A stretch of DNA of 64,000 nucleotides, from NCBI GenBank assembly GCA_052437175.1, contig JBQVOK010000001.1:620001-684000 (forward strand). Direction: 5' to 3'. The DNA comes from JACVCJ01 sp052437175 (lineage in GTDB: Bacteria; Bacteroidota; Bacteroidia; CAIKAF01). Shown here piece by piece: positions 17,537-26,201 of the stretch (the stretch's first letter is position 1; every line of letters starts with the position of its first letter). The notes under the pieces were generated by a model that made no database searches, had not been told where the DNA came from, and saw nothing but the letters and a program-made list of their open reading frames with translations. The position numbers and the translations under genes were made by a program.

Positions 17537-20500
17537 TCAGCGCATGAGGTACATTTTTCCGAATCCTTTCTTGAAGAAGGAATCGGCCTCGGTAGCACGG
17601 CGGTCGATGTTTTCGCCGTTGATCTCTGTATAAACGCGGTACAGGTAAACGCCGGAGGCCAGTTTATTGCCGAACTCGTCGGTGCCGTCCCAGGCGTAAT
17701 CGGTAATGTTGTTGCCGATGTGGATGTTCCCGAGTTCTTCCATCATGATCTCGCGTACGATCACCCCGTTGATATTAAAGATCTGTATCTTGAAGAAGGT
17801 GGGCAGTTCGCTGCCGGTGAGTGTAAATACAAAGCGGGTGGAGGTGCTGAAGGGGTTGGGATAGTTGAGTATCTGGGTAATGCTCGATTTGTTTACAATG
17901 TTAAAACGGATCCTGTAATCGAAGGTACCGTCGCCGTTGCCGCTGGCATTATTGGTCTTATCGCGGGCGCGCAGCATCAGTTCGTACTGGCCGTCGGCCA
18001 TGGAGAAATCCGGGCGGAATTCGAGCCGCGCATTGTTTTTGGCATTGGTGGCCGGGTAAAAGCTCACGTCGGAACCGCTCAGCGGAACAGGAACAATATT
18101 GGAATTGCCCGGGTAACGCAGGAAAACCTCGAAGCTCGACGTGTCGTTCAGCAGCAGGATGGGGTTTTCGTCCTTCAGCTGGATCAGGATCACCGGTTTG
18201 GCCGAAACAATATCGCCGTCCATGATGCGCACGCCGTCAAAGGTGACGTCCAGCAGGGGGTTGATCTTGTCTTTATCCGTATAGAAAAGCCGGTCGGCCA
18301 GGTTATTGAAATGGTACTGTTCCAGGAAACGGTCGGGCCTGTCCAGCGGGTTGGCCTCGGTCCAGAGCACGTTGAGGCCCGGGTAATTCATGTTTTCGAT
18401 CGTAAACGTGTCCAGCAGGAACTGTCCCACGTTAAGGCCGTTGTACTTTTTGTAAAAATTGCTAACCGCATTGTTACTGTTTACAATAAAGTGTTTCACA
18501 ATAACGGAATCGGTATTGTAGTCGCCGATGTTCTCCACTGGCATCACCAGCCGCAGTGTCTGGCCCTGGGGCAGGGTATCGGCTGTAAAGGTAAAGCCGG
18601 AGCGTGCCGGGTTCAGCGATATTTCAGGCACGCCTTCGTACAGCACGTGCCAGCGCCGCAGTTGTGCCGGCGTGCGTATGCTGTCGTCCCGGGTAAAGAA
18701 ACGCAGTTTCAGGTAAGGGTACTGGCTGGCATTGATGGTATTACCCAGGTTGAATATTTCGCCCGGAACAGGCTGCAGTGCACTGATGAGTGTGGTTTCC
18801 ACGCCGCCGTTCACCCCGATGATGTCCACAGAAACGCTGTCGAAACTGGGCATTTCGGTACTCTGCTGAAAGTAGCTCATGTAATCCCAGTTTTTCGCCG
18901 GCCCGATAAGCGGACTTTCAATATTTCCGAAGATCCAGTCATTTTCCAGGTCCTGGGTAAGGGTAATGGCAGCGGAGGGACTGTTTCCCACCACTTCGGC
19001 GGTAGTGGCCGGGTAGCCTTTGCGGGTAAAGAAAATATAGGGCAGATTTTGTCCGCCGGCAGCCAGCAGTTGTATCGAATCAGCACCGAGATTGATAAAG
19101 GCATTGAGCTGATCGGGCGTAAACTGGCTGAAGTTGGTGCTCCACATGGTGTAGGCCAGTATGTAGTGGCCGTTGGGAACGGTGTTGTTCAGCAGGTTCT
19201 TGAGTTGCTCGCGGGAGTTGTTATCGCCCTGCAGGTAGATGAAGTAAGCTTCCTGGCGGTCGCGGCAGGGTAGCTGGCACTGGTTGTACTGCCCCAGGTT
19301 ATAACCACCGGTACCGCTGCAGTTTGTTTTCCAGGGTTCCAGCGTAAGCGGATCGATAATGGCTACATAAATCCCGGGAATGGTGTTACAGGCGCCGTAT
19401 TCCATCAGTACGCCGTCCATATCGTATTTACACTGTTCACTCTGTGCCACGCTTACGTTTCCTATGGTAACACAGCGCAGCTGTTTACGGTTCTCGTTGA
19501 ATTCGAACAGGCGCTGCGGCTCATTATAATCGATGTACGTATACTTATCGTTTTTGAACTGCGGAAAATCGGCCTGCCCCCAGCCACGCTTGTTCACAAT
19601 GTACTGGAACGAAGAATAGCGCCATTTCCCGAAGGTAAGGTTGCCGGTGGTATCCACGCCTACGCGCCAGTAAAATACCGTACTGTCGGGCATGTTCAGT
19701 TGCGGGTTCCATTGCATTACCCCGCCGGTCTGACTGATGAGCGTATCCTTTTTCCAGCTGCTGGTAAAATAGGCGCTGGTGTCTATTTCCATACGGTAAT
19801 TACGCAGGGGCGCAAAAAGATTCCCCGTTACGGCCTTTATTTTTGTATTGGGCAGGGGTACCACGGCAAATTCCTGCGGATACACGGGGATCACCTCCGC
19901 CGAGGCTATATTTACCGTTTTTACCACTTTGTTGTTGAACTCGTTCAGCTCTTCCACAAAGTTGTTCGGGTCCAGTGTAATGGTAAAGATATTGCTGCCC
20001 TGGCCGTTCACGGGATCGGTGGCGAACGTAAGCCGCAGCGTATCCGAAAACATCAGGGGGGGCAGTTTGTAGGCATAAATATCATTCGGTTTCCCCTGTT
20101 TGGGATAATCGCGGGTCACCTCAATCCGCAGGGAGTCGCTCATAGCGCGGCCTAAATTGGTTACGGCTACGGTAATATGAAAAGAATCCTGGTCGGTCGT
20201 GATCACTGCCGGACTTACCACTACGCTCTGGTCCGTGATCATGGGATCGGGTTTGGTATAGGACATGATCTTCAGGGCCGGATCGCCGTGGATAGAGAAT
20301 TCCAGGTAGTTCAGTATGTCGAAAAAGCCGCCGTTCTGCACATACAGCTCGTTTACAGAAGCTGTAAGACATTCTCCGATGCTTTTGGTATACATATCAC
20401 GGGATATGTTCCGGTACCAGGTACGTGTAATGTTGAACACGGGGTTCTGCAGGCTGTATCCCACGGCAGAAAGGAAGGCTACGGAACCTTTTTCGGGTTC

Positions 20501-22561
20501 CAGTACAAAGCGTTCGCTGATGGTGGGCGTAGCCTGGAACAGGTCGCCCGAAAGGCAGGAGTTGGCCACGATCACCGGGTAACGTCCGCTGTTACTGTAG
20601 TCCGAAGGCTCTTCAATATTGATATCGAAACCGCTGCCCGAGGCATGTCCGAAGAAGGTCATCAGCGCCACGCCGTTGTTAATGATCCGTTTGAGGCTGT
20701 CTGCCACCGTCTGGGATACCGGGGCATTGGATGATTTACCGAAGAACAATGCACGGCCGGCCATTGCCGAATCCTGCCAGGATGCTTTGTAGGTATCGAG
20801 GTACGATTTGAACAGGTTTTGTTCTGCCTGGCTGAAACCTCCCGCAAAATGCAGGGCTTTTTTCATCCACTCGGCCGGGTGGTTCTGCTCGTTCTGCTGC
20901 ACCTTCAGCAGGTAATTGCTTACATCGGCAGGTGTTCTTGCCGCCAGGCGCCCGATAGGCGTATGGTGCCGGGGCGGACTGGTATTTTCGTATACGTAGT
21001 TATTGTCCGTAGGCGGATAGCCCATGGCCGGGATATAGTTCTGCGCGGCCACAGCAGGGTTTAGCCGCACCTGGTCAGGGAAATACGATTTGCCGATAAT
21101 GAATATGGCTTTCGGTTTTATGTTCCACTGCTGCCGGGCATAGTTCAGGAAACGGTAAATACCCAGCGGGTGTCCGTTCATCCCGAACCCGAACTGGTCG
21201 TACAGCTCACGCACGTCCAGTACCAGCGAATTATACCCGCTCAGGTTACGGTAGGCGCCATATTGCAGGGCCTCGTTCCAGAAATAGGACGAAGTGATCA
21301 CCAGGTAATCGCGGTTGGAATACATACCGCTGAAATCCCGGAATTTGCCCGGTACCGCCCCGGCTGAATTTACCGGCTGTATATTGCTTACCTTGATGGT
21401 AGCGCTGTCTGAGGTAAGAATACATTGCTTGTTGCCGCTGCCGCCATTGGGCAGCACCACCTGCCAGTTGCCCGAAACGTTCTGTACCTGTATACGTTTT
21501 CCATTGCTTACATCGTAGAGGTATACCGGGGAACTGAGGGCGTTAAAATTACTTATGGACAGGGTGTATTTAGCCTGTGCCGGGTTATTGGGAACATACA
21601 GGATGTGCGAACTGCGGTTGCCCAGGTTATAGGTCTGCGGCAGCAGGGCACGCACATAGCTGAGGGCATTGCGTGTGGACGGACTGGAAGGCGCAGGGGA
21701 AAAACCTACGGAATATACATTGGCTGAGGCCGCTACCGAAGACGCAGAAGCATTGAGGGTATAGCGGTTAAAGGTAAAATCGAAGAGGTTGGAGTCGATC
21801 TGTGCCGAACCAAAGCTCACTTTATGGTTATGATCGAAATTTGCCAGGTTCGACGAGGGGTTCGACGCACCTGCGGCCCATACGCTCAGGCTGGCCTGGG
21901 GGCCCGCGGTGTACATGGTATTCTTCAGGTTGGCAAAATCGCCCGTCCAGCCCTGGTTAACGGTCTGTGCATTGGTATAGATGGATGCATAGCCTTCGCC
22001 GCTCTGGTAGCGGGCATCTTTCTGAAAACTGCTGTAAAAAGCGCCTTCGTTGTATGCAGAGCGGTACCCCTGTTCTACCAGCGCCCAGTAAAAAGGCGAG
22101 GTGTTCCAGGCCCCGAAATTATTATCGAGCTCAGTCACAAAACGCAGCCCGAAACTGCTGCCGGTCGTCAAAAAATAAGAGGCCGTATCGGTGTACAGGT
22201 TCACTTTTTTGTTGCCCTGCCAGCCCGGCTGAAAGTACAGCACCGAGTCGGGTGTACCGTCGTTTCGGATGCCGAAAAAGTCGATATAATCGCCGGGATC
22301 GAACTGTCCGTCGCCTTGTCCGGCTACGTAAACGGTCTGCTGCTGTCCGCGGAAGTACAGCTGGAAATACCTGGGGTCCGAACTGTTCACCGGGAAACCT
22401 GAGGCCGCCAGGGCCGCGTAGGTAATGCGGTGCATTCCTGTTTCGGTCACCTGTATCTTATAGTAGCTCTGGTCGTACCGGATCCATTCGTTACCATACA
22501 CCTGGCTGCGTACCGTAAGAGGAAGCAGTAGAAAAAGTATATAGATCAGGTGCTTTTTCAT
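17537..22561 (-). CDS. porU2: PorU-type type IX secretion sortase (large PorU2-like C25 peptidase)
   Basis: PorU-type sortases remove the C-terminal signal of T9SS cargo at the outer membrane. This 1674-residue protein has a signal peptide (ending VRSQ) and a gingipain-type (C25) domain with catalytic H639 in MTFFGHASG and C669 in VANSCLSGD. Long CARDB/Ig-like regions follow (about 770-1500). The C-terminus is a FlgD-like sorting domain with NYPNPFSTST, FNINGVIVREI and GVYLYRVYTE. Classic PorU is near 1100-1300 aa and lacks such an end, which favours a PorU2-type paralogue. Its ATG overlaps the stop of the PorV-type gene by 4 bp (ATGA), so the two are translationally coupled. Confidence 0.82.
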   Translation of the reverse strand: MKKHLIYILFLLLPLTVRSQVYGNEWIRYDQSYYKIQVTETGMHRITYAALAASGFPVNSSDPRYFQLYFRGQQQTVYVAGQGDGQFDPGDYIDFFGIRNDGTPDSVLYFQPGWQGNKKVNLYTDTASYFLTTGSSFGLRFVTELDNNFGAWNTSPFYWALVEQGYRSAYNEGAFYSSFQKDARYQSGEGYASIYTNAQTVNQGWTGDFANLKNTMYTAGPQASLSVWAAGASNPSSNLANFDHNHKVSFGSAQIDSNLFDFTFNRYTLNASASSVAASANVYSVGFSPAPSSPSTRNALSYVRALLPQTYNLGNRSSHILYVPNNPAQAKYTLSISNFNALSSPVYLYDVSNGKRIQVQNVSGNWQVVLPNGGSGNKQCILTSDSATIKVSNIQPVNSAGAVPGKFRDFSGMYSNRDYLVITSSYFWNEALQYGAYRNLSGYNSLVLDVRELYDQFGFGMNGHPLGIYRFLNYARQQWNIKPKAIFIIGKSYFPDQVRLNPAVAAQNYIPAMGYPPTDNNYVYENTSPPRHHTPIGRLAARTPADVSNYLLKVQQNEQNHPAEWMKKALHFAGGFSQAEQNLFKSYLDTYKASWQDSAMAGRALFFGKSSNAPVSQTVADSLKRIINNGVALMTFFGHASGSGFDINIEEPSDYSNSGRYPVIVANSCLSGDLFQATPTISERFVLEPEKGSVAFLSAVGYSLQNPVFNITRTWYRNISRDMYTKSIGECLTASVNELYVQNGGFFDILNYLEFSIHGDPALKIMSYTKPDPMITDQSVVVSPAVITTDQDSFHITVAVTNLGRAMSDSLRIEVTRDYPKQGKPNDIYAYKLPPLMFSDTLRLTFATDPVNGQGSNIFTITLDPNNFVEELNEFNNKVVKTVNIASAEVIPVYPQEFAVVPLPNTKIKAVTGNLFAPLRNYRMEIDTSAYFTSSWKKDTLISQTGGVMQWNPQLNMPDSTVFYWRVGVDTTGNLTFGKWRYSSFQYIVNKRGWGQADFPQFKNDKYTYIDYNEPQRLFEFNENRKQLRCVTIGNVSVAQSEQCKYDMDGVLMEYGACNTIPGIYVAIIDPLTLEPWKTNCSGTGGYNLGQYNQCQLPCRDRQEAYFIYLQGDNNSREQLKNLLNNTVPNGHYILAYTMWSTNFSQFTPDQLNAFINLGADSIQLLAAGGQNLPYIFFTRKGYPATTAEVVGNSPSAAITLTQDLENDWIFGNIESPLIGPAKNWDYMSYFQQSTEMPSFDSVSVDIIGVNGGVETTLISALQPVPGEIFNLGNTINASQYPYLKLRFFTRDDSIRTPAQLRRWHVLYEGVPEISLNPARSGFTFTADTLPQGQTLRLVMPVENIGDYNTDSVIVKHFIVNSNNAVSNFYKKYNGLNVGQFLLDTFTIENMNYPGLNVLWTEANPLDRPDRFLEQYHFNNLADRLFYTDKDKINPLLDVTFDGVRIMDGDIVSAKPVILIQLKDENPILLLNDTSSFEVFLRYPGNSNIVPVPLSGSDVSFYPATNAKNNARLEFRPDFSMADGQYELMLRARDKTNNASGNGDGTFDYRIRFNIVNKSSITQILNYPNPFSTSTRFVFTLTGSELPTFFKIQIFNINGVIVREIMMEELGNIHIGNNITDYAWDGTDEFGNKLASGVYLYRVYTEINGENIDRRATEADSFFKKGFGKMYLMR

Positions 22562-23661
22562 TCGCTTTTCTTTTTGCCGGATTTAAGATTGAGGCCCACA
22601 CGCAGGGAGAATACGTGTGAAAATAAAAAGGTACTCTGGTTGCCGAGGGAGGCCAGGGCATAGTCCACGTAAATGGTCTTTACCCGGAAACCGGCCCCGA
22701 TATTGGGTTTCACCAGCCATATATCCTTACTGCCGTCGCCTTTGCTACGCTGGAACTGGCCTACACCGCCCCGGATGAACACAATGTCTTTATACCCGAA
22801 TTCTACGGCGATACGCGGGTCCATACTGAGTGGTTTTCCAGCCACCAGTACGTTACGCTTGCCGTCGGTGGTAATGATCCAGTCGAGCGAAGGGCGTACA
22901 AAATAGCGTTGTTTTTTATCGATCCACTGCTGGTACGAAGCGCCCAGCACGATCTGCGGCAGCGCCAGTTCAGACGATTTACGCAGTATTTCATTGCCGG
23001 TAAGGGCAAAGGTCTTTTCAAAGGTTTCGGTGTTGTAGCTGAAGTTGGTCACCGTAGTGGTAATATCGCGCAGCAACAGCCCGGCCCGCAGGTTCCGGTA
23101 CTGGTACTGCAGGCCCAGGTCTACGCCAAAGCCCCAGCCTTTACCGAATTCCCCTATGTTGCGGTGCAGCACCTTCATACTGCCGCCCACACTGAGGCCT
23201 TTTACGGGCATCTGCCGGGCAAAGGACACGAAGAATGCGTAATCGGCCACGGAAAATGCGGTGATGCGGTCATACCGGATACGTCCGTCGCTGTCGATCA
23301 GTTCCAGGGTATTCGGAATATTGTCCACCCCGCTGCGGATCACTCCGAAGCCCAGCCCGTTCTTTTCTCCGGCCTTGATGCCGATGGCCCCGAAATCGTA
23401 TTTTACAATACCGCCGAAGTGTTCGTTATGCATCAGGGAAACGTCCAGCGTGCTTTTGAGCCGGGTAAGGCCCGCCGGGTTCCAGTAAATAGAAGAAGCG
23501 TCATCGGATATGGACGTATAGGCATTGCTCATGCCCAGCGCACGTGCATTCACACCAATATCAAGATAGGCATTGGTGTAGGTGTAGGTCTGGGCGCGAC
23601 AAGCCGCCGCCATAAAAAAAGCGGCAAGCACAGGGTATATGTTCAGGCAGATAAATTTCAC
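22558..23661 (-). CDS. porV2: PorV/PorQ-family outer-membrane protein (PorV2-like)
   Basis: This 367-residue protein of the PorV/PorQ family forms an outer-membrane barrel related to FadL; PorV carries T9SS cargo from the translocon to the sortase. The signal peptide ends at CRAQ. The family signature GVNARALGMSNAYTSISDDASSIYWNPAGL occurs near the N-terminus (shown here in two parts: GVNARALGMSNAYTS and DDASSIYWNPAGL). The start is a GTG at 23661; no nearby ATG keeps the signal peptide. It has a perfect -7 box at 23678 and overlaps the sortase gene, which supports a working pair. Confidence 0.82.
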   Translation of the reverse strand: MKFICLNIYPVLAAFFMAAACRAQTYTYTNAYLDIGVNARALGMSNAYTSISDDASSIYWNPAGLTRLKSTLDVSLMHNEHFGGIVKYDFGAIGIKAGEKNGLGFGVIRSGVDNIPNTLELIDSDGRIRYDRITAFSVADYAFFVSFARQMPVKGLSVGGSMKVLHRNIGEFGKGWGFGVDLGLQYQYRNLRAGLLLRDITTTVTNFSYNTETFEKTFALTGNEILRKSSELALPQIVLGASYQQWIDKKQRYFVRPSLDWIITTDGKRNVLVAGKPLSMDPRIAVEFGYKDIVFIRGGVGQFQRSKGDGSKDIWLVKPNIGAGFRVKTIYVDYALASLGNQSTFLFSHVFSLRVGLNLKSGKKKSE

Positions 23662-23677
23662 AAAAATTAACCTATTG

Positions 23678-23685
23678 CAAATGTA
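23678..23685 (-). promoter_or_regulatory. Bacteroidota -7 promoter box for the PorV/PorU-type operon
   Basis: The minus strand reads TACATTTG, a perfect TAnnTTTG, 16 bp before the GTG start at 23661. Confidence 0.55.
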
Positions 23686-23733
23686 GATAATGTTTTGATA
23701 TGCAGCAGGCTTTTTGAGCCGGAAGGATATAAA

Positions 23734-24117
23734 TTAACTTTTGTCTTCCACAGAGCGGGGCGTCATACGGTACAGGTAACTGAAGAACAGGATCAGGACG
23801 ATTTGTACTGCCAGGCGCAGGAAAGCGGCCCACAGGGGCATAATGTCGGTCCACAGGTGCCAGATGTGCAGGGGCAGGAATGCCAGCATAAGGCAAAGCG
23901 CCAAAAAGGCGCCCCATCTGCGGGTGGCAGGCAGCAGAAAAAGGATACCGGTAAGTAGCTCTGCCACACCGGAAATATAGATCCACCAGATCATCCCGGG
24001 TAGAAAGCCCCCGGATATCGCCAGGTAAAAATCCGGGTACAGGAAATGCATGGCTCCGCCGGAGACGAAGAACAGGCCAGAGACAAGGCATACGATACGG
24101 TAAACGGAAGCGCGCAT
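23734..24117 (-). CDS. DoxX-like integral membrane protein
   Basis: This 127-residue protein has four hydrophobic helices (about 8-28, 42-62, 66-88 and 96-115) and the size and charge pattern of DoxX/DoxD-like membrane proteins. The sequence includes SGVAELLTGILFLLPATRRWGA, a common feature of this family: SGVAELLTGILF, then LPATRRWGA. The function of the family is mostly unknown, with links to redox or sulfur metabolism. It is divergent from the glycosyltransferase at 24204, with an 86-bp gap between them. Confidence 0.75.
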   Translation of the reverse strand: MRASVYRIVCLVSGLFFVSGGAMHFLYPDFYLAISGGFLPGMIWWIYISGVAELLTGILFLLPATRRWGAFLALCLMLAFLPLHIWHLWTDIMPLWAAFLRLAVQIVLILFFSYLYRMTPRSVEDKS

Positions 24118-24203
24118 GGCAGAACAGGGTATGTATGCTATAGTATACGTAAAAAATGGTCTGCGGGTTCCGGGAATACGGGAACATCTGTATCTTCGTC
24201 CCT

Positions 24204-25340
24204 ATGGCGCGCCTTCATCTTGTCTCGTTCAATATTCCGTATCCCCCGGACCAGGGCGGACTGGTGGACGTATATGCCAAAATAGGAGCACTGAAGGAGG
24301 CCGGGGCCGAAGTGGTGCTGCACTGCTATGAGTATAACCGGGCACATGCCCCGGAGCTGGAAAAATACTGCGCGGAAGTACATTATTACCCCCGGCATAA
24401 GAACCTGTTCTCCCTGTTTTCCCTGCTGCCTTTTATTGTGTACAGCCGCCGTTCGGCCGCGCTGGAAAAATACCTGTCGGAAGTGAAAAGCGCTGAACCT
24501 GTATTGCTCGAAGGACTGCACACGGCCTATTACCTGGGTAAAAAAGCATTACAGGGTAAAAAAGTATGGCTGCGGACGCACAATATAGAACACCGTTATT
24601 ATGCCGGACTGGCGGATGCGGAATCCGGGCTGCTGAAAAAATGGTTCTTCCGCCTGGAAGCCTTTAAACTGAAACGTTTCGAACCTATACTTTCGGCCGC
24701 GGACGGACTTTTCTGCATTTCAGCCGCCGATGAACAGCATTTTCGTATACATAACAAAAACACCCGACTGGTTTCTGCATTTCACCTGGAGAACGAGGTG
24801 CGGTCTCAGCCCGGGCTGGGTAATTTTGCCATGTACCACGGCAGTCTCGACGTTCCCGAAAATTACCGGGCAGCGCTCTGGCTGGTGAACGAGGTGTTTT
24901 CCGAAAGCGCCGTACCCCTGCATATTGTAGGTAACCGCGCCCCCGCGGCTCTGCGCACGGCCATTGCCAAACACCCGCATATACGGCTTGTGGAGAACGC
25001 CGGCCCGCAGCAGATACAGGAAATGATGAGGGAGGCCCAGGTGCATGTATTGCCCACCTTCCAGGCTACGGGCATTAAACTGAAGTTGTTACACGCCCTG
25101 TTTGCCGGACGTTTCTGTATCGTAAATCCGCCTATGGTGCTGGGTACCGGGCTGGAGGAATACTGTACCATTGCCGGCGATGCAGCCGAAATGCGTTACC
25201 AGGTAGAAAAGTATATGCAGCTGCCGTTCACGGAAAGCGATCTGCAGGCACGTAAAAAACTCAATGAAAGTATTTTTGCCAACCGGGTTGGCGCGCATAC
25301 CATCTTAGCGGGTCTGGGCCTCGCTCAGGATGCCGTTTGA
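24204..25340 (+). CDS. Glycosyltransferase, GT-B fold
   Basis: This 378-residue enzyme has the N-terminal pattern FNIPYPPDQGGLVDVYAKI, where PPDQGG is typical of GT4-type surface-polysaccharide transferases, and a middle section RTHNIEHRYYAGLA. The C-terminal half contains MYHGSLDVPENYRA, LHIVGNRAP and the donor-site region VLPTFQATGIKLKLLHALF. ATG 24204 is favoured over an ATG at 24156 because the longer form adds 16 unrelated residues and a TATCTTCG box lies at 24191. Its end overlaps the convergent ABC ATPase gene by 36 bp. Substrates are unknown. Confidence 0.83.
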   Translation: MARLHLVSFNIPYPPDQGGLVDVYAKIGALKEAGAEVVLHCYEYNRAHAPELEKYCAEVHYYPRHKNLFSLFSLLPFIVYSRRSAALEKYLSEVKSAEPVLLEGLHTAYYLGKKALQGKKVWLRTHNIEHRYYAGLADAESGLLKKWFFRLEAFKLKRFEPILSAADGLFCISAADEQHFRIHNKNTRLVSAFHLENEVRSQPGLGNFAMYHGSLDVPENYRAALWLVNEVFSESAVPLHIVGNRAPAALRTAIAKHPHIRLVENAGPQQIQEMMREAQVHVLPTFQATGIKLKLLHALFAGRFCIVNPPMVLGTGLEEYCTIAGDAAEMRYQVEKYMQLPFTESDLQARKKLNESIFANRVGAHTILAGLGLAQDAV

Positions 25341-25985
25341 GCAGATGAGCGTACGCGAAGGGTAGGCCCGCAGCAGGTCGTAATCGTGCGTGGCCAGCAG
25401 TACCGAGGTGCCTTTGGCGGCAATGTTCACCAATAGCCGGAGTATCTCGTTGGAGGTTTCCGGGTCCAGGTTACCGGTAGGTTCATCGGCCAGGATCACT
25501 TCGGGGTTGTTGAGCAGGGCACGGGCCACCACTACACGCTGCTGTTCACCGCCCGAAAGCTCGTGCGGGTATTTATGCAGTTTGGTCTTCAGGTTCACGC
25601 TTTCCAGTACTTCGGCTATGCGCTTGTTGATCTCGTCTTTCTGCGTGGTGCCGGTAGCGCGTAGCACAAAGGCCAGGTTATCGCCCACGGTACGGTCCGT
25701 AAGCAGCTGAAAGTCCTGGAAAATGATACCGATCTTGCGGCGCAGCATGGGCACCTGTTTGGTCTTCAGTCCGTTCAGTTCAACGCCGGCCACCTGTGCG
25801 CTGCCTTCTTCCAGGGGCAGTTCGGCGTACAGGGTCTTCAGCAGCGAACTTTTGCCACTGCCGGTTTTACCTACCATATATACGAATTCTCCGTCGCTGA
25901 TCTCAAATCCCACGTTTTTCAGCACCAGGTTCTTGTCCTGGTAGATCTGAACATTTTCCATTTTTATTCTGGCTGTTTCCGGCAT
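25305..25985 (-). CDS. FtsE-like ABC transporter ATP-binding protein
   Basis: This 226-residue cytosolic ATPase has Walker A GKTGSGKSS (39-47), Q-loop FQDFQLL, signature LSGGEQQR (143-150) and Walker B VILADEPTGNLD (163 onward). The sequence resembles FtsE, which with the membrane protein FtsX controls peptidoglycan hydrolases through EnvC-type activators. An EnvC-like gene lies at 12859 in this window, but no FtsX is next to this gene. The start could be ATG 25985 or the Met at residue 9. It converges with, and overlaps, the glycosyltransferase gene. Confidence 0.88.
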   Translation of the reverse strand: MPETARIKMENVQIYQDKNLVLKNVGFEISDGEFVYMVGKTGSGKSSLLKTLYAELPLEEGSAQVAGVELNGLKTKQVPMLRRKIGIIFQDFQLLTDRTVGDNLAFVLRATGTTQKDEINKRIAEVLESVNLKTKLHKYPHELSGGEQQRVVVARALLNNPEVILADEPTGNLDPETSNEILRLLVNIAAKGTSVLLATHDYDLLRAYPSRTLICSNGILSEAQTR

Positions 25986-26201
25986 GCTTAATGTTTTTTA
26001 ACGAGGGCAGTTATATCAGTGGCCCCGGTATTGAACGTTACAAAGATGCGCTTTTGCGCGGGCGGAATACAACAGGCCATTAAATAATTATTAAATGCAG
26101 GCCGTTGAAAAATATGCCCTTGTGCAAAAAAACGCCTGAGACAGCCTGTGTACTTTTACCCCGTGAACGTGTAATCAATCAAGAAATAAACTCGATCCAG
26201 A

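Noticed and set aside
17720..19273. Plus-strand open frame of 517 codons inside the PorU-type gene
   Set aside because: It lies opposite the well-supported sortase gene, is low in recognisable motifs and has an unusual composition.
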